Assembly (NCBI RefSeq): GCF_014879935.1 | Contig: NZ_JACSRD010000090.1 | Span: 1 to 42,197 of the forward strand | From: Prosthecobacter sp. | GTDB taxonomy: Bacteria; Verrucomicrobiota; Verrucomicrobiia; Verrucomicrobiales; Verrucomicrobiaceae | Direction: 5' to 3' | Length of the DNA stretch: 42,197 nt | Part shown: piece after piece, positions 16,675 to 25,288 of the stretch | Layout of the letters: every line of letters starts with the position of its first letter | Numbering within the stretch: position 1 is the stretch's first letter | The notes under the pieces: generated by a model | What the model was told of the DNA's origin: nothing | Databases searched by the model: none | What the model saw: only the letters and a program-made list of their open reading frames with translations | Translations under genes and position numbers: made by a program

Positions 16675-18453
16675 ATGTCCGACGCCAAGTCCTCCCTCGC
16701 TCAAATGGAGAAAATCGTCTCCCTCTGCAAGCGCCGCGGCTTCATCTATCAAAGCAGCGAAATCTACGGCGGCTGCGGCGGCGTGTGGGACTACGGCCCG
16801 CTCGGCGCGGAGCTGAAGCGCAACCTGCGCACCGTCTGGTGGAACACCATGACCCGCGAACGCGAGGATGTGCTCGGCCTCGATGCCAGCATCCTCATGA
16901 ATCCCGCCATCTGGAAGGCCAGCGGCCACGTCGATACCTTCGCCGACCTCATGCGCGAGTGCTCGCTGACGAACAAACGCGTCCGCGCCGACCACGTCGA
17001 GCCGCAGGACGGCGTCGTCATGAAATACAGCGGCGCGAAGGCCCCGAACGGCTGGCGTTGGGACCGTGCGATCTCCGCCTTGCTGAAAAATGGCGAGCAC
17101 ATCGAGAGCTTCCGCAAACGCATCCGGGCCCTCATCGCGCAAAACGCCGGTGAAGCCGCCGGCAAGCCCGAGGAGATCGAATTGCTCGGTGAAGAGAAAA
17201 TCGATGCCGTGAATGGCAGCGTCGATTTCCATCCCGAAACCGGCGGCATGCTCGGCGAGGCCCGTCCCTTCAATCTCATGCTCAAGACCTACCTCGGCCC
17301 CACCGCGACCGAGGACGACGTGACCTACCTGCGCCCGGAAACCGCGCAGGCCATCTTTGCGCAGTTCAAGAACGTCTTCGACTCCAGCCGCGTGAAGGTG
17401 CCCTTTGGCATCGGCCAGATCGGCAAGGCCTTCCGCAACGAGGTCACCCCGAAGAATTTCACCTTCCGCAGCCGCGAGTTCGAGCAGATGGAACTCGAGT
17501 TCTTCATCAAGCCCGACGAAGCCGTCGAAATCATCAGCGGCGAAGTCGCGAAGTGGCATGAAGGCGCCGATTTGAGCGAACCGCAGCCAAACTGGGGCTG
17601 GGAGCTGTGGCACCGTTACTGGGTCGATCAGCGCACGAAATTCTACCAAGGCATCGGCCTCGGCGACGTGCTCGAATACTACTGGCAGACGCCCGCCGAC
17701 CTCGCCCATTACGCCCGCGCCTGCGTGGACATCCTGTGCGAGTTCCCCTTCGGCACCGAGGAGCTGGAAGGCATCGCCGCGCGTGGCGACTTCGATTTGT
17801 CGCAGCACCAGAAGCACAGCACGAAGTCGCAGGAGATCTTCGACGAAGAACTCAAAACCGCCGCCGCCAAGCTCACCGACGAGCAGAAGGAGGCCCTCAT
17901 CCAAAAACGCCTCGCCGCCGAAGCCGCGAAGACCAAGGGCGAGCCGATGCCCGAGGCCGATGTCCGTGCGTGGTTCGAGCGTCTCTTCAAAGGCAACTAC
18001 GTCCCGCACGTCATCGAACCCTCCGCCGGTCTCGACCGCATGGCGCTCGCTGTCATCGCCAAGGCCTTCAGCGAGACCGAAAAGGTCGATGAAAAGGGCA
18101 AGAAGGAAGTCATCACCGTCCTGCGCCTGCATCCGCGTGTCGCCCCGATCAAAGTCGGCGTCTTCCCCCTGCTCAAAAACAAGCCCGAGCTCGTCGCCAA
18201 GGCTCGCGAGGTCTATGCGCTGCTCAAGAAGCACATGAACTGCTTCTACGACGAAACCGCCAGCATCGGCCGCCGCTACGCCCGCCAGGACGAAGTCGGC
18301 ACGCCCTTCGGCGTCACCATCGACTTCGAAACCTGCGGCGAAAAAGGCCCCGAGCTCCAAGACACCGTCACCCTCCGCCACCGCGACAGCGGCGAGCAGG
18401 AGCGCGTGAAGATCTGCGAGCTGCTCGGGAAGCTGCTGCCGTTGGTTTCTTGA
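16675..18453 (+). CDS. glyQS: Glycyl-tRNA synthetase, single-chain (alpha2) type
   Basis: A 592-residue class II synthetase that charges tRNA-Gly with glycine. The start ATG is at 16675 (MSDAKSSLAQMEKIVSLCKR), since residues before it have no counterpart in the family. Motifs seen are GVWDYGPLGAELKRN near the N-terminus, YLRPETAQAIF, class II motif 2 (FRNEVTPKNFTFRSREFEQM), motif 3 (EPSAGLDRMALAV), and the C-terminal anticodon-binding domain (VGVFPLLKNKPELVAKA). The product is longer than Gram-positive GlyRS through an insert around residues 160-200 and a Lys/Glu-rich insert around 395-440. It is a housekeeping gene that anchors the window as chromosomal. Confidence 0.96.
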   Translation: MSDAKSSLAQMEKIVSLCKRRGFIYQSSEIYGGCGGVWDYGPLGAELKRNLRTVWWNTMTREREDVLGLDASILMNPAIWKASGHVDTFADLMRECSLTNKRVRADHVEPQDGVVMKYSGAKAPNGWRWDRAISALLKNGEHIESFRKRIRALIAQNAGEAAGKPEEIELLGEEKIDAVNGSVDFHPETGGMLGEARPFNLMLKTYLGPTATEDDVTYLRPETAQAIFAQFKNVFDSSRVKVPFGIGQIGKAFRNEVTPKNFTFRSREFEQMELEFFIKPDEAVEIISGEVAKWHEGADLSEPQPNWGWELWHRYWVDQRTKFYQGIGLGDVLEYYWQTPADLAHYARACVDILCEFPFGTEELEGIAARGDFDLSQHQKHSTKSQEIFDEELKTAAAKLTDEQKEALIQKRLAAEAAKTKGEPMPEADVRAWFERLFKGNYVPHVIEPSAGLDRMALAVIAKAFSETEKVDEKGKKEVITVLRLHPRVAPIKVGVFPLLKNKPELVAKAREVYALLKKHMNCFYDETASIGRRYARQDEVGTPFGVTIDFETCGEKGPELQDTVTLRHRDSGEQERVKICELLGKLLPLVS

Positions 18454-18465
18454 TCAAGGCTCCCT

Positions 18466-18522
18466 CGTAGCGGAACGCGTCAGCGTTCCGAGCACGGCGG
18501 AAGACTCACGTCTTCCGCTACG
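18466..18522. repeat. Double-hairpin (cloverleaf-like) palindromic element
   Basis: Two perfect 8-bp hairpins with 4-base loops stand side by side: CGGAACGC-GTCA-GCGTTCCG (18471-18490) and CGGAAGAC-TCAC-GTCTTCCG (18498-18517). An outer arm pair CGTAGCGGAA (18466-18475) and TTCCGCTACG (18513-18522) can close the whole as an alternative fold. The start is 12 bp after the glyQS stop, so it could terminate transcription, but no T-run follows. From memory, GTAGCGGAA-type palindromes recur between genes in this phylum, so I class it as a REP-like element. Confidence 0.75.
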
Positions 18523-18546
18523 CTGTTCACTTCACCTCCGAGCCGG

Positions 18547-18837
18547 ATGCGTTTGTTGGCTTTTCATCAGCGGCGTTTGTTGGTCAATCGAGAGCGATAT
18601 ACCCGTCGCTGGTGGCTTAAATCAGATAGGCATTTGAAGCCGTCTTGTCTGGCGGATCATGTGCGGGTAAAGAGGTTGCAGGAAAACCTCACCATGAAGG
18701 AATTGGCTCTGCGATTGGGCGTTTCGCATGGCGCTCTGAAATATTGGGAAATGCACAAAAGTCGGCCAATTGGACGCAATCGTCAGGTGCTTGTAGCCTA
18801 CCTTGGATTTGATCCGGAAGTGGTTTCCCAACAATAG
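18547..18837 (+). CDS. Small XRE-type helix-turn-helix protein
   Basis: A 96-residue basic protein. The C-terminal two thirds hold a lambda-repressor-like helix-turn-helix: an N-terminal LADHVRVKRLQE helix, then LTMKELALRLGVSHGALKYWE as the HTH, then RPIGRNRQVLVAYLGFDP. The last block is the usual end of a group of stand-alone XRE proteins often found near mobile DNA. The first 35 residues (MRLLAFHQRRLLVNRERYTRR) are unlike that family, so the true start may be internal or the upstream part may be a relic. No partner gene is next to it. Confidence 0.6.
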   Translation: MRLLAFHQRRLLVNRERYTRRWWLKSDRHLKPSCLADHVRVKRLQENLTMKELALRLGVSHGALKYWEMHKSRPIGRNRQVLVAYLGFDPEVVSQQ

Positions 18838-19315
18838 GCAACTTACTCGAAAAAAGTTGGTTTGTTTATAGAGGCGCAAATGAATGATTCTATGGGGAAA
18901 GCCTTCCCCTCGCGGCTACTGCATGCGCCGCTACCCCATCGTGCGGGGAGGTTTCCCCGCAACGCCCCTCGCTGTTCGACCCGCCTCTGCTCGCTCGATC
19001 TTCGATCCAGCTCACGCCACCGCTTTCCGAGGTGCATCAGTGATCGCTGCCAGCCCACCACAGGCTCCGCCTTTCGTGCAGCTCTGGCAGCGTTCACCCA
19101 TGCACGCGTGGCCTCCCCCGCAGCCAGCGGCCCGTCTGGCATCGGCTCCTACGTCGTCCGAATGGCAGACCAGCCGTTGCCCCGGCCTCCCTTGGCCGCG
19201 TCACCAGTGCCGGATGCAGGGCCAGTTCCTCCCCGCCTTTCCACGAGGACTTGCCCAGTATCCGCCACCGGCCACGCAGGGGCACGGGTTCGGAGAAGAA
19301 CCTGTTGGACTTTAA
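18838..19315. other. Gene-poor stretch with two GC hairpins
   Basis: Long frames are open on both strands, a GC effect, and none resembles a protein I know. Two hairpins stand near the left end: GGGGAA-AGCC-TTCCCC (18894-18909) and GCGGGGA-GGTT-TCCCCGC (18943-18960). It separates the XRE gene from the ECF sigma locus and may be a remnant of mobile DNA. Confidence 0.5.
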
Positions 19316-20047
19316 CTAGCTGAACGCCGCTGCGAGCATGGCGATCTCCTGTTTCACCTCGTCCGGGGTGGTCACGGTGTCTGAGACGGTTTGTTCAAGA
19401 AGGGCACGGTAGCGTTTGCGCAGGCGGTGGACGCTGACTTTGATGTCGCCGACGGTTTTGCCGAGCTTCGCGGCCACGTCTGCATAGCTCTCATCTCCGG
19501 CGTTCCAGGCGATGAATTGCTGCAAAGCATCAAAGACGGCCGTCTGCCCCCGAGTGGCAAATTCATGGCGCAGTGCGTCTTGGACGCTTTGCAGCAGAGT
19601 GGCGGCCCAGGCACGATCAAAGAGCTGCTCGGGCGTGTTGGAGTCCAGCGGTTCCACGCCATAGCGCTGCTCGGCGAGCGCTTGGTCGTAGGACTCGATG
19701 ATTCTGCCACCGCCGCGCTTGGCGGCTGTTTGCCGGGTGCGTTCGTTGGAGAGGTAGAGTTTCACATCCGTCAGGAGGAAGGCGCGCAGCTTTCCGCGAC
19801 TTTTGTCCGCCTGATCGAGGTATTGACGCTCCAACAAACCGGCAAAGTAGCCCTGGGTGAGGTCCTCGGCGTCCTGCGGACGGTCACAGGTGCGGCGGAT
19901 GTAGGCGTAGATGGGATACCAGTAGGCCGAGCAGAGGTCATTCAGAGCACGACGTGCCTCAGCAGCCTGGCCGGAGCGGGCTTTGAGCACGATGCTCCAG
20001 CGGGTGGTGAGGAAGGGATCGGGAGCGTGGCGGGCGGTTTCGCTCAT
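19316..20047 (-). CDS. ECF-family RNA polymerase sigma factor
   Basis: A 243-residue sigma-70-type factor. It has an N-terminal 'FLTTRWSIV' segment typical of Planctomycetota/Verrucomicrobiota ECF factors, sigma region 2 at about 35-106 (YWYPIYAYIRR, DAEDLTQGYFAGLL, NERTRQTAAKR), and sigma region 4 at about 186-218 (ESYADVAAKLGKTVGDIKVSVHRLRKRYR). A tail of about 25 residues follows region 4. There is no anti-sigma gene beside it. ECF factors of this kind are often coded near Ser/Thr kinases of the type found at 23190, and control through phosphorylation has been suggested for such pairs. It diverges from the secreted-protein gene at 20186, and the 138-bp gap holds a TGTAACC-N17-TTGAGCG site shared with two other genes here. 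Confidence 0.92.
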   Translation of the reverse strand: MSETARHAPDPFLTTRWSIVLKARSGQAAEARRALNDLCSAYWYPIYAYIRRTCDRPQDAEDLTQGYFAGLLERQYLDQADKSRGKLRAFLLTDVKLYLSNERTRQTAAKRGGGRIIESYDQALAEQRYGVEPLDSNTPEQLFDRAWAATLLQSVQDALRHEFATRGQTAVFDALQQFIAWNAGDESYADVAAKLGKTVGDIKVSVHRLRKRYRALLEQTVSDTVTTPDEVKQEIAMLAAAFS

Positions 20048-20107
20048 GGCGGCTGGTTTTGTCAGGATACCGGTTCGAGAGCAACCCCAAAGAATTTTTC
20101 ACCTGTC

Positions 20108-20138
20108 TGTAACCTTCGGCGCGGTGGTCACTTGAGCG
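20108..20138 (+). promoter_or_regulatory. Candidate ECF-type promoter, site 1
   Basis: TGTAACC (20108-20114), a 17-base spacer, then TTGAGCG (20132-20138). The same pair of boxes with exactly 17 bases between them stands at 22202 and 34117. The AAC-bearing upstream box fits the usual -35 of ECF promoters. It lies 47 bp before the ATG at 20186. Confidence 0.65.
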
Positions 20139-20185
20139 GGGCAGGCCGGCATGATGCCGAGTCCCATTACCCAACGAATCCATTC

Positions 20186-21004
20186 ATGAAAACCACACGC
20201 TCTTTTCTTCGTTCTCTGGCAGTGCTGGCGCTGCTTTCCTCCTCCGTCATGGCGGCCCAGGATTTCTTTCCTGCTGACACCACGGTTTTGATCCAACACG
20301 ACCGCCTGCGCGTGCCCGCCCGTGCGCCACGGGGGCGTCCGCTGAACTACAACACGAAGTTTTACCCTTTCACGGTCACCACCCCGGGACTTTACCAGGT
20401 GGCGATGGCCTCACAGGCACGCGAGGAGAATCCAGGTCATCTTGAGGGCGGTGTCCTGACCGCTTCCCAACGGAGCGCCTTTGAACGCGGCGTGCATGTG
20501 GCCCAATGCACACTGGTTCATTTTGACGTCGCGCCCTTGTGGAAAAAGCAGCTCAACCCGGGCACCTACTGGTTTGCCGTGCGCACCCGCTGGACGCATG
20601 AGGGCGATGGAAAGACAGCCACCTACACGCTGCGAGCGGACCGTATCGACCCTGCGCCGGGGCTGGGCCGCCTTTGGTTCTGGGATGAGTCTGCTGACGT
20701 CACACGCTTTGTTGCCGCCAAACCCGAGCTTCGCAGCCTGGCCATCCGCGTGAGGTCTGACCAGCGGCTGATGATGAACGTGATCAAGGAACTGGATCAT
20801 GTGAGTTCCTTTCTGATCCGAGAGGATCAACTCACGGCCTGGCGTGAGGGCCGGAATCTACAGCCGGTGCATGAGTTCCGTGGCTTCTCCTCCCAGTTCA
20901 ACATGGGCGGTCTGCCGCTTGGAAACTATTACTTCGTGAGCAGCCGCGGAGGCCGTGCCTACAGTGCGGGCGTGATGTGGGTGAACACCTACCGCAGCCG
21001 CTGA
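20186..21004 (+). CDS. Secreted protein of unknown function, first gene after the sigma factor
   Basis: A 272-residue exported protein with a clear signal peptide (MKTTRSFLRSLAVLALLSSS, cleavage near VMA-A). The start ATG at 20186 was chosen because the longer frame upstream of it would run through the candidate promoter and has no similarity to anything. The mature part is mostly beta strands with many tyrosines and paired 'YTLRADRIDPAPG' and 'LPLGNYYFVSSRGG' type strands. That would fit a jelly-roll or PPC-like fold, but I do not recognise a family. No catalytic motif is seen. It is the first gene of the plus-strand locus under candidate promoter site 1. Confidence 0.8.
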   Translation: MKTTRSFLRSLAVLALLSSSVMAAQDFFPADTTVLIQHDRLRVPARAPRGRPLNYNTKFYPFTVTTPGLYQVAMASQAREENPGHLEGGVLTASQRSAFERGVHVAQCTLVHFDVAPLWKKQLNPGTYWFAVRTRWTHEGDGKTATYTLRADRIDPAPGLGRLWFWDESADVTRFVAAKPELRSLAIRVRSDQRLMMNVIKELDHVSSFLIREDQLTAWREGRNLQPVHEFRGFSSQFNMGGLPLGNYYFVSSRGGRAYSAGVMWVNTYRSR

Positions 21005-21051
21005 ATCGAGCCTGTCCCGCTGCCCTCTTCACCTTTTGCGCCCGCACTTTT

Positions 21052-22170
21052 ATGCAAACCATGCATCTGCTGCTGCTTGTCCCTGGTGTGATGTTCTTTG
21101 GGTTCGTCCTCGCGCCGGGGGGTGGAAAAAAACAGGAGTCCGCCGCATCTCACGTTGCTACGGTGGCGCACCGGACGAGGCCGACACAGCTCCACTCTCG
21201 TGTAAAGACGAGCAGGCAGGCTGGCGTGAGTCTGGCGGATTATCTGGCCGCGCTGGAGAGGGCCCTGCGGGATGGTGGGCAGCCTGCGGTGGTGTTGTGC
21301 AGCCACTTGCACATGGCATCTCCAGAGCTGCTGGGCGGGCTGCTGGAGCATGCTTTTCTGCGCTGGGGAGACCAGCCCTGGCTCCACGAGGTTTGTGCGC
21401 CCTTCTTGCGGCGTTGGATGAAGGGTGACGTGCGTTTGCTGGACGCCTGGCTTGCTGGCATCCCGCGCCATGACGCGCATCTCAATGCCCTGCGCACGGT
21501 CGCCGCCATCTGGGTCGCCGATGACCCGGTGGCCGCGCTGGCATGGACAGGGCGTCTGGCGGAGGAGAAGCAGGGCATGGTGCTTTCATCCATGGGGGAA
21601 ATGCTGCTGCTGAGCCACGGTGAGGCCGCCTTGTGGCAGATCGCCCGCAGTGACTCGGCGGCGCGGGAGCCCTTGCTGAACGCGATGCTGGAGGTGCTTG
21701 CGGACGAGCAGCCCGCTCGTGCCTGGCAGATCGCGCTTTCTCCACAGATGAGTTTGTCAAAGGAGGGCATGCAGGCCGTGGCTGCCCGTGCAGTGCGGGT
21801 GAAGGGCAGCCGTGCTTTTGCCGAGTTGGAAGCCGCCCAAGGCTGGCAGGATAACGAAAAACGAGCCGTGGCGGCGGTGATGATGTCTGCATGGGCCGAG
21901 AGCGATCCTGCAAGCGCAGCGGCATGGCTGGTGGAGACTCCCGGACAATGGGAAAATGCCACGCTGGTCTCCGGTCTTGCCTTCAACCTGCTGGAGGCAG
22001 ATCCCTCCGCCGCGATGGCCTGGATGGAGATTATTCCAGAGGAAGAAGTCCGGCTGGCGGGGCTACAATCGGTGTGGAGCAGGTGGGCGCAGGCCGACCT
22101 CGCTGCCGCGCAGCAATGGAGGCTGGAGCATCCCGCGCATGAAGCACTGCTGGCGGAAGGCGGCCTGTGA
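21052..22170 (+). CDS. Secreted/anchored helical-repeat protein
   Basis: A 372-residue protein from the ATG at 21052 (MQTMHLLLLVPGVMFFGFVL), which gives a signal peptide or anchor followed by a basic Gly-Lys-Lys segment. The rest is alpha-helical and built from repeats of about 30-35 residues with a 'W...DP.AA.AW' core: WVADDPVAALAWTGRL, AWAESDPASAAAWLVETPG, LLEADPSAAMAWMEIIP, RWAQADLAAAQQWRLEHP. Similar repeat proteins are common and unstudied in Verrucomicrobiota; they look like HEAT/TPR-type scaffolds. It begins 47 bp after the preceding gene. Confidence 0.78.
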   Translation: MQTMHLLLLVPGVMFFGFVLAPGGGKKQESAASHVATVAHRTRPTQLHSRVKTSRQAGVSLADYLAALERALRDGGQPAVVLCSHLHMASPELLGGLLEHAFLRWGDQPWLHEVCAPFLRRWMKGDVRLLDAWLAGIPRHDAHLNALRTVAAIWVADDPVAALAWTGRLAEEKQGMVLSSMGEMLLLSHGEAALWQIARSDSAAREPLLNAMLEVLADEQPARAWQIALSPQMSLSKEGMQAVAARAVRVKGSRAFAELEAAQGWQDNEKRAVAAVMMSAWAESDPASAAAWLVETPGQWENATLVSGLAFNLLEADPSAAMAWMEIIPEEEVRLAGLQSVWSRWAQADLAAAQQWRLEHPAHEALLAEGGL

Positions 22171-22201
22171 ATCAGGCGCACCACAAAAAACATCCGCAGC
22201 C

Positions 22202-22232
22202 TGTAACCCTTTTTGGCGGCTTCCTTTGAGCG
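22202..22232 (+). promoter_or_regulatory. Candidate ECF-type promoter, site 2
   Basis: TGTAACC (22202-22208), 17 bases (starting CTTTTTGGCGG), then TTGAGCG (22226-22232). Compared with site 3, similarity continues through the spacer and into the signal-peptide codons. The -10-like box ends only 12 bp before the ATG at 22245, so the transcript would be nearly leaderless. Confidence 0.68.
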
Positions 22233-22244
22233 TGGATGAATCCC

Positions 22245-23078
22245 ATGAAAACATGCCTCTCCATCCTCCTCGCCTCCGTCGTCCTCCAGTCTGCCGCCTC
22301 GGCCCAGTCCTGCCTGCTGCATGAGTGGATCTCGAACGACCAGCGCCGCATCCACGCGCGGTTCGTCGGCGTGGGAGCCAGCTCCGTGCTGATCGAAAAG
22401 GACGGCAGCGTTTTTCATGTGCCGTTTGCCCGCCTGGCTCCGGAAAGCATCGCTCAAGCGCGGAGTCTCGGCAGGCTGGATGACACGAAAAAGGCCTTGG
22501 CGACGAAGGCGGTCAGACAAACGCCACCAGATGCACCGAAAGCCCCTGCCATGCCTGTGACGAGGGTTGTCTCGAAAATGCCCGCACCTGCTGCGTTGGC
22601 GAAACCGGTGTTGCATCGCCCGCCGAGCCTGCCCCCGGTGAAACCGGCGGCCTCCGCCATGCCCTGCCTGCTGTCTTTGAATGGCAAAACAGCCACAGCC
22701 ACCACCGAGGTGCCTTACACCATTCAACGGGCCATCGAGGCGGGGAACTACCTCCAGACGAAGCCCTATGTATGGGGTGGCGGCCATGGATCGGTGATGG
22801 ACCGGGGCTATGACTGCTCAGGCAGCGTGTCCTATGTGCTGATTCAGGCCGGGCTGTTGAACCGTCCGCTGACTTCCAGCAGCTTTGCTCGTTACGGCTT
22901 GCCGGGGCCGGGCAAATACATCTCCATCCATGCTGGGCCGGGGCATGTCTTCATGACCCTTTGCGGTCTGCGCCTCGACACGGGAGGCCGCGGCGGTCGT
23001 GGGGAAAGCGGCCCGCGCTGGAGCAGCACGGCACGTTATGGCAGCCAGTGGACCGTGCGGCATCCGCCGGGCTGGTGA
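22245..23078 (+). CDS. SHD1 plus NlpC/P60-like cell-wall hydrolase
   Basis: A 277-residue exported protein. It has a signal peptide (1-20, ending ASA), an SHD1 domain (27-77: ISNDQRRIHARFVGVGASSV, with the typical VFHVPFARL end), a Pro/Ala/Lys linker (80-140), and a C-terminal domain with the NlpC/P60 pattern. C191 is in YDCSGSVSYVL and H234 in GPGHVFMTL. These would be the catalytic Cys and His of a peptidase cutting stem peptides of peptidoglycan. A KPYVWGGGHG strand precedes the Cys, as in the family. The ATG at 22245 is preferred to 22236, because it aligns with the paralogue at 34159 residue for residue. Activity is inferred. Confidence 0.85.
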   Translation: MKTCLSILLASVVLQSAASAQSCLLHEWISNDQRRIHARFVGVGASSVLIEKDGSVFHVPFARLAPESIAQARSLGRLDDTKKALATKAVRQTPPDAPKAPAMPVTRVVSKMPAPAALAKPVLHRPPSLPPVKPAASAMPCLLSLNGKTATATTEVPYTIQRAIEAGNYLQTKPYVWGGGHGSVMDRGYDCSGSVSYVLIQAGLLNRPLTSSSFARYGLPGPGKYISIHAGPGHVFMTLCGLRLDTGGRGGRGESGPRWSSTARYGSQWTVRHPPGW

Positions 23079-23189
23079 GGCTCCTCGGAATCTCACGCCG
23101 CTTGTTTGAAAATGCTCCGCGTTTGTTTTTAACATGCCGACTTAAGCCCAACGACTTATTCATTGGTGGAACTCACCTCCCGGAAGCTC

Positions 23190-25262
23190 ATGAAACTGCC
23201 CTGCCCGCATTGTTCGCACCTCTTGACGCTGGATGACACTCGACTGGAGGCCTACGCACCCGGTTTTGACTGCCCGCAATGCGGCGACCGAGTGGAGCCG
23301 GAACTCGCCACGGAGCCAGAAGACTCCGCGCCCACGCTCCATTCGCCCACCGGCCAGTGCCCGCAGTGTGGAGCCACGCTGCCGCCGGGCATGGCCCCCA
23401 GCCAGTGCCCGCGCTGCCTGCTCGGCGCAGGCATGGCGGAGAGTGAGGGCTCCGTGCTCCAGCCGGGAGGGGAGTTTGACTCCCGCTACCGCATCGAGCG
23501 GCTCATCGGCAAAGGTGGCATGGGCGCGGTGTATTCGGCGCTGGATGCGCGGCTCGGGCGGAAGGTCGCCGTGAAAGTGCTGCCGGAGCACATCGCGGAT
23601 CATCCCGAGGCTGCGGCCCGCTTTGAGCGCGAGGCACGCGCCATGGCCGCCCTCCAGCATCCAAACATCGTGCAGGTGCATGACTTCGGCGTCACGCTGG
23701 ATGGCGGGCACTACCTCGTGATGGAGCTGGTGGATGGCATGAATCTCCACCAGCTCCGCCAGAGCCGTCAGCTCACGCTTCATGGCACGCTGCAAATCAT
23801 CTCCCAGGTCTGCCAGGCACTGCATTATGCGCACAGCCGCGGCATCGTGCATCGGGACATCAAGCCCGCGAACATCCTCGTCACCCGCGAGGGCGTGGTG
23901 AAGGTGGCGGACTTTGGCCTGGCCAAGATGCTCGGCACGGAGACACGCACCTCCGCTGCCGCGGAGCGCACGTTGACAAAATCCGGCACCGTCATGGGCA
24001 CGCCCGACTACATGGCCCCCGAGCAGATCGAAGGCCGCCGCGTGGACCACCGCGCGGACATTTATGCCCTCGGCGTCATGCTTTATGACCTGCTCACCGG
24101 CACCCCGCCACGCGGTGCCTGGTCGCCCCCGAGTGATCTGCTGGAGGTCGATCACCGGCTCGATGAAATCATCCTCCGCGCCCTGCGGCTGGACCCGCAG
24201 GACCGCTACCAGAGCGCCCTCGAAGTGCAGCAGGATGTCGACAGCGTGAGCACCAGCACGGGCGGGCAGCCTTTGCCGCCTGGACCCGCCGCGCCGCTGC
24301 CCTCCACCGGCTCACGCCCCGCTGCCGTGGCCCCCGCACGCCGTGCCACCACGGTGAAGGCCGCTGTCGTGCTCGCAGACTCTGCGGCGGAGCAGGAAGA
24401 AGACGACGAGGATGGCTACGATCCCGCTGTGGAGGCCATGCTGCGCACCACCCGCAGCCTGAACAGCACCATGCTCATCCTCGGTCTGCTCGCCATCGGC
24501 CTCATCGGCGGCCTGGCCGTCTTCCTCGCCATGCGAAAGACCGGAGACGTCCACAACATCAGCCAGACCATCACCACCACCGTCACGAACAACAGCTACT
24601 TCACCCAGCTCATCGCCTCCGGCGTCACCTCGCTCGATGACCTCGCCGCGCTGGAAATCCGGCCGCTGGGGGATGCCTTCGTCGGCATCACCCGCAGCTC
24701 GCAGACCTGGACGCAGGCCAGCGAGCTCGCCAAACGCACCGGGTCGGAAGTTTTGACCGTCGATACCGCCCAGACCTCCGAAATGGAGCAGCTCGAAGCC
24801 TGGCTTTCCAGCGACAGCAAAGCTTCCGCAGCCCTCTGGGTGCGCCAGGGCATCGAACCTGCCCTCTACGCCGCCAAGTCGGTGAAACCCTCCGCTTCAC
24901 CAGATGCCCAGCATCCCGCCCTGCTGGTCTGGAAGCCCGAAAAAGTCCTCTCCGCCTCCAAAAACACGGAGACCACCGCTCAGCCACCTCCTCCTGCTCC
25001 ACCTTCTCCCACTCCATCTGCCCCGCCACCAGTCTCCTCCTCTCCAAGTCTCCCCGCCTCCATGTCTCCCAGTCCTCAAGTCTCCCCGACGCCTTCGAGC
25101 TGGACCGATACCACCGGCCGCACCATCCAGGCCACCTTCCTCCGCCTGGAGGGCGAGTCCGTCATCGTGCGCATGGACGGGAAGGAATTCACCATCCCCT
25201 TCACCCGCCTCTCCCCGCCGAGCATTGAGCAGGCCAAGAGGCTCGGTGCTGCCGCAAAATGA
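23190..25262 (+). CDS. Membrane Ser/Thr protein kinase with two zinc ribbons, sensor module and SHD1 domain
   Basis: A 690-residue kinase. In order it has a zinc ribbon (C5, C8, C28, C31), a second ribbon (C57, C60, C73, C76), and a Hanks-type kinase domain (about 100-350). The glycine loop is IGKGGMGAVYSAL, with K129, HRDIKPAN (221-228), DFG (241-243) and GTPDYMAPEQ (270-279), so all catalytic residues are present. One TM helix follows (427-448), then an extracytoplasmic module (470-581) with GITRSSQTWTQASELAKRTG, a Pro/Ser-rich linker (599-637) and a C-terminal SHD1 (638-685). The start at 23190 (MKLPCPHC) aligns with four paralogous membrane proteins; the upstream TTG at 23163 is less likely. 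Kinase inside and SHD1 outside suggests sensing of the envelope. Confidence 0.94.
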   Translation: MKLPCPHCSHLLTLDDTRLEAYAPGFDCPQCGDRVEPELATEPEDSAPTLHSPTGQCPQCGATLPPGMAPSQCPRCLLGAGMAESEGSVLQPGGEFDSRYRIERLIGKGGMGAVYSALDARLGRKVAVKVLPEHIADHPEAAARFEREARAMAALQHPNIVQVHDFGVTLDGGHYLVMELVDGMNLHQLRQSRQLTLHGTLQIISQVCQALHYAHSRGIVHRDIKPANILVTREGVVKVADFGLAKMLGTETRTSAAAERTLTKSGTVMGTPDYMAPEQIEGRRVDHRADIYALGVMLYDLLTGTPPRGAWSPPSDLLEVDHRLDEIILRALRLDPQDRYQSALEVQQDVDSVSTSTGGQPLPPGPAAPLPSTGSRPAAVAPARRATTVKAAVVLADSAAEQEEDDEDGYDPAVEAMLRTTRSLNSTMLILGLLAIGLIGGLAVFLAMRKTGDVHNISQTITTTVTNNSYFTQLIASGVTSLDDLAALEIRPLGDAFVGITRSSQTWTQASELAKRTGSEVLTVDTAQTSEMEQLEAWLSSDSKASAALWVRQGIEPALYAAKSVKPSASPDAQHPALLVWKPEKVLSASKNTETTAQPPPPAPPSPTPSAPPPVSSSPSLPASMSPSPQVSPTPSSWTDTTGRTIQATFLRLEGESVIVRMDGKEFTIPFTRLSPPSIEQAKRLGAAAK

Positions 25263-25288
25263 CTTCCCAACTGACCCACCTCATCCCC

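Noticed and set aside
16666-18381. 571-residue minus-strand frame opposite glyQS
   Set aside because: Antisense shadow of the synthetase; the plus strand has all family motifs.
18862-19323. Overlapping frames on both strands
   Set aside because: No similarity, no start signal and composition typical of GC-rich noncoding DNA.
23163-23189. TTG start of the kinase, nine residues upstream
   Set aside because: The ATG at 23190 aligns with MKLxCPHC starts of four paralogues.
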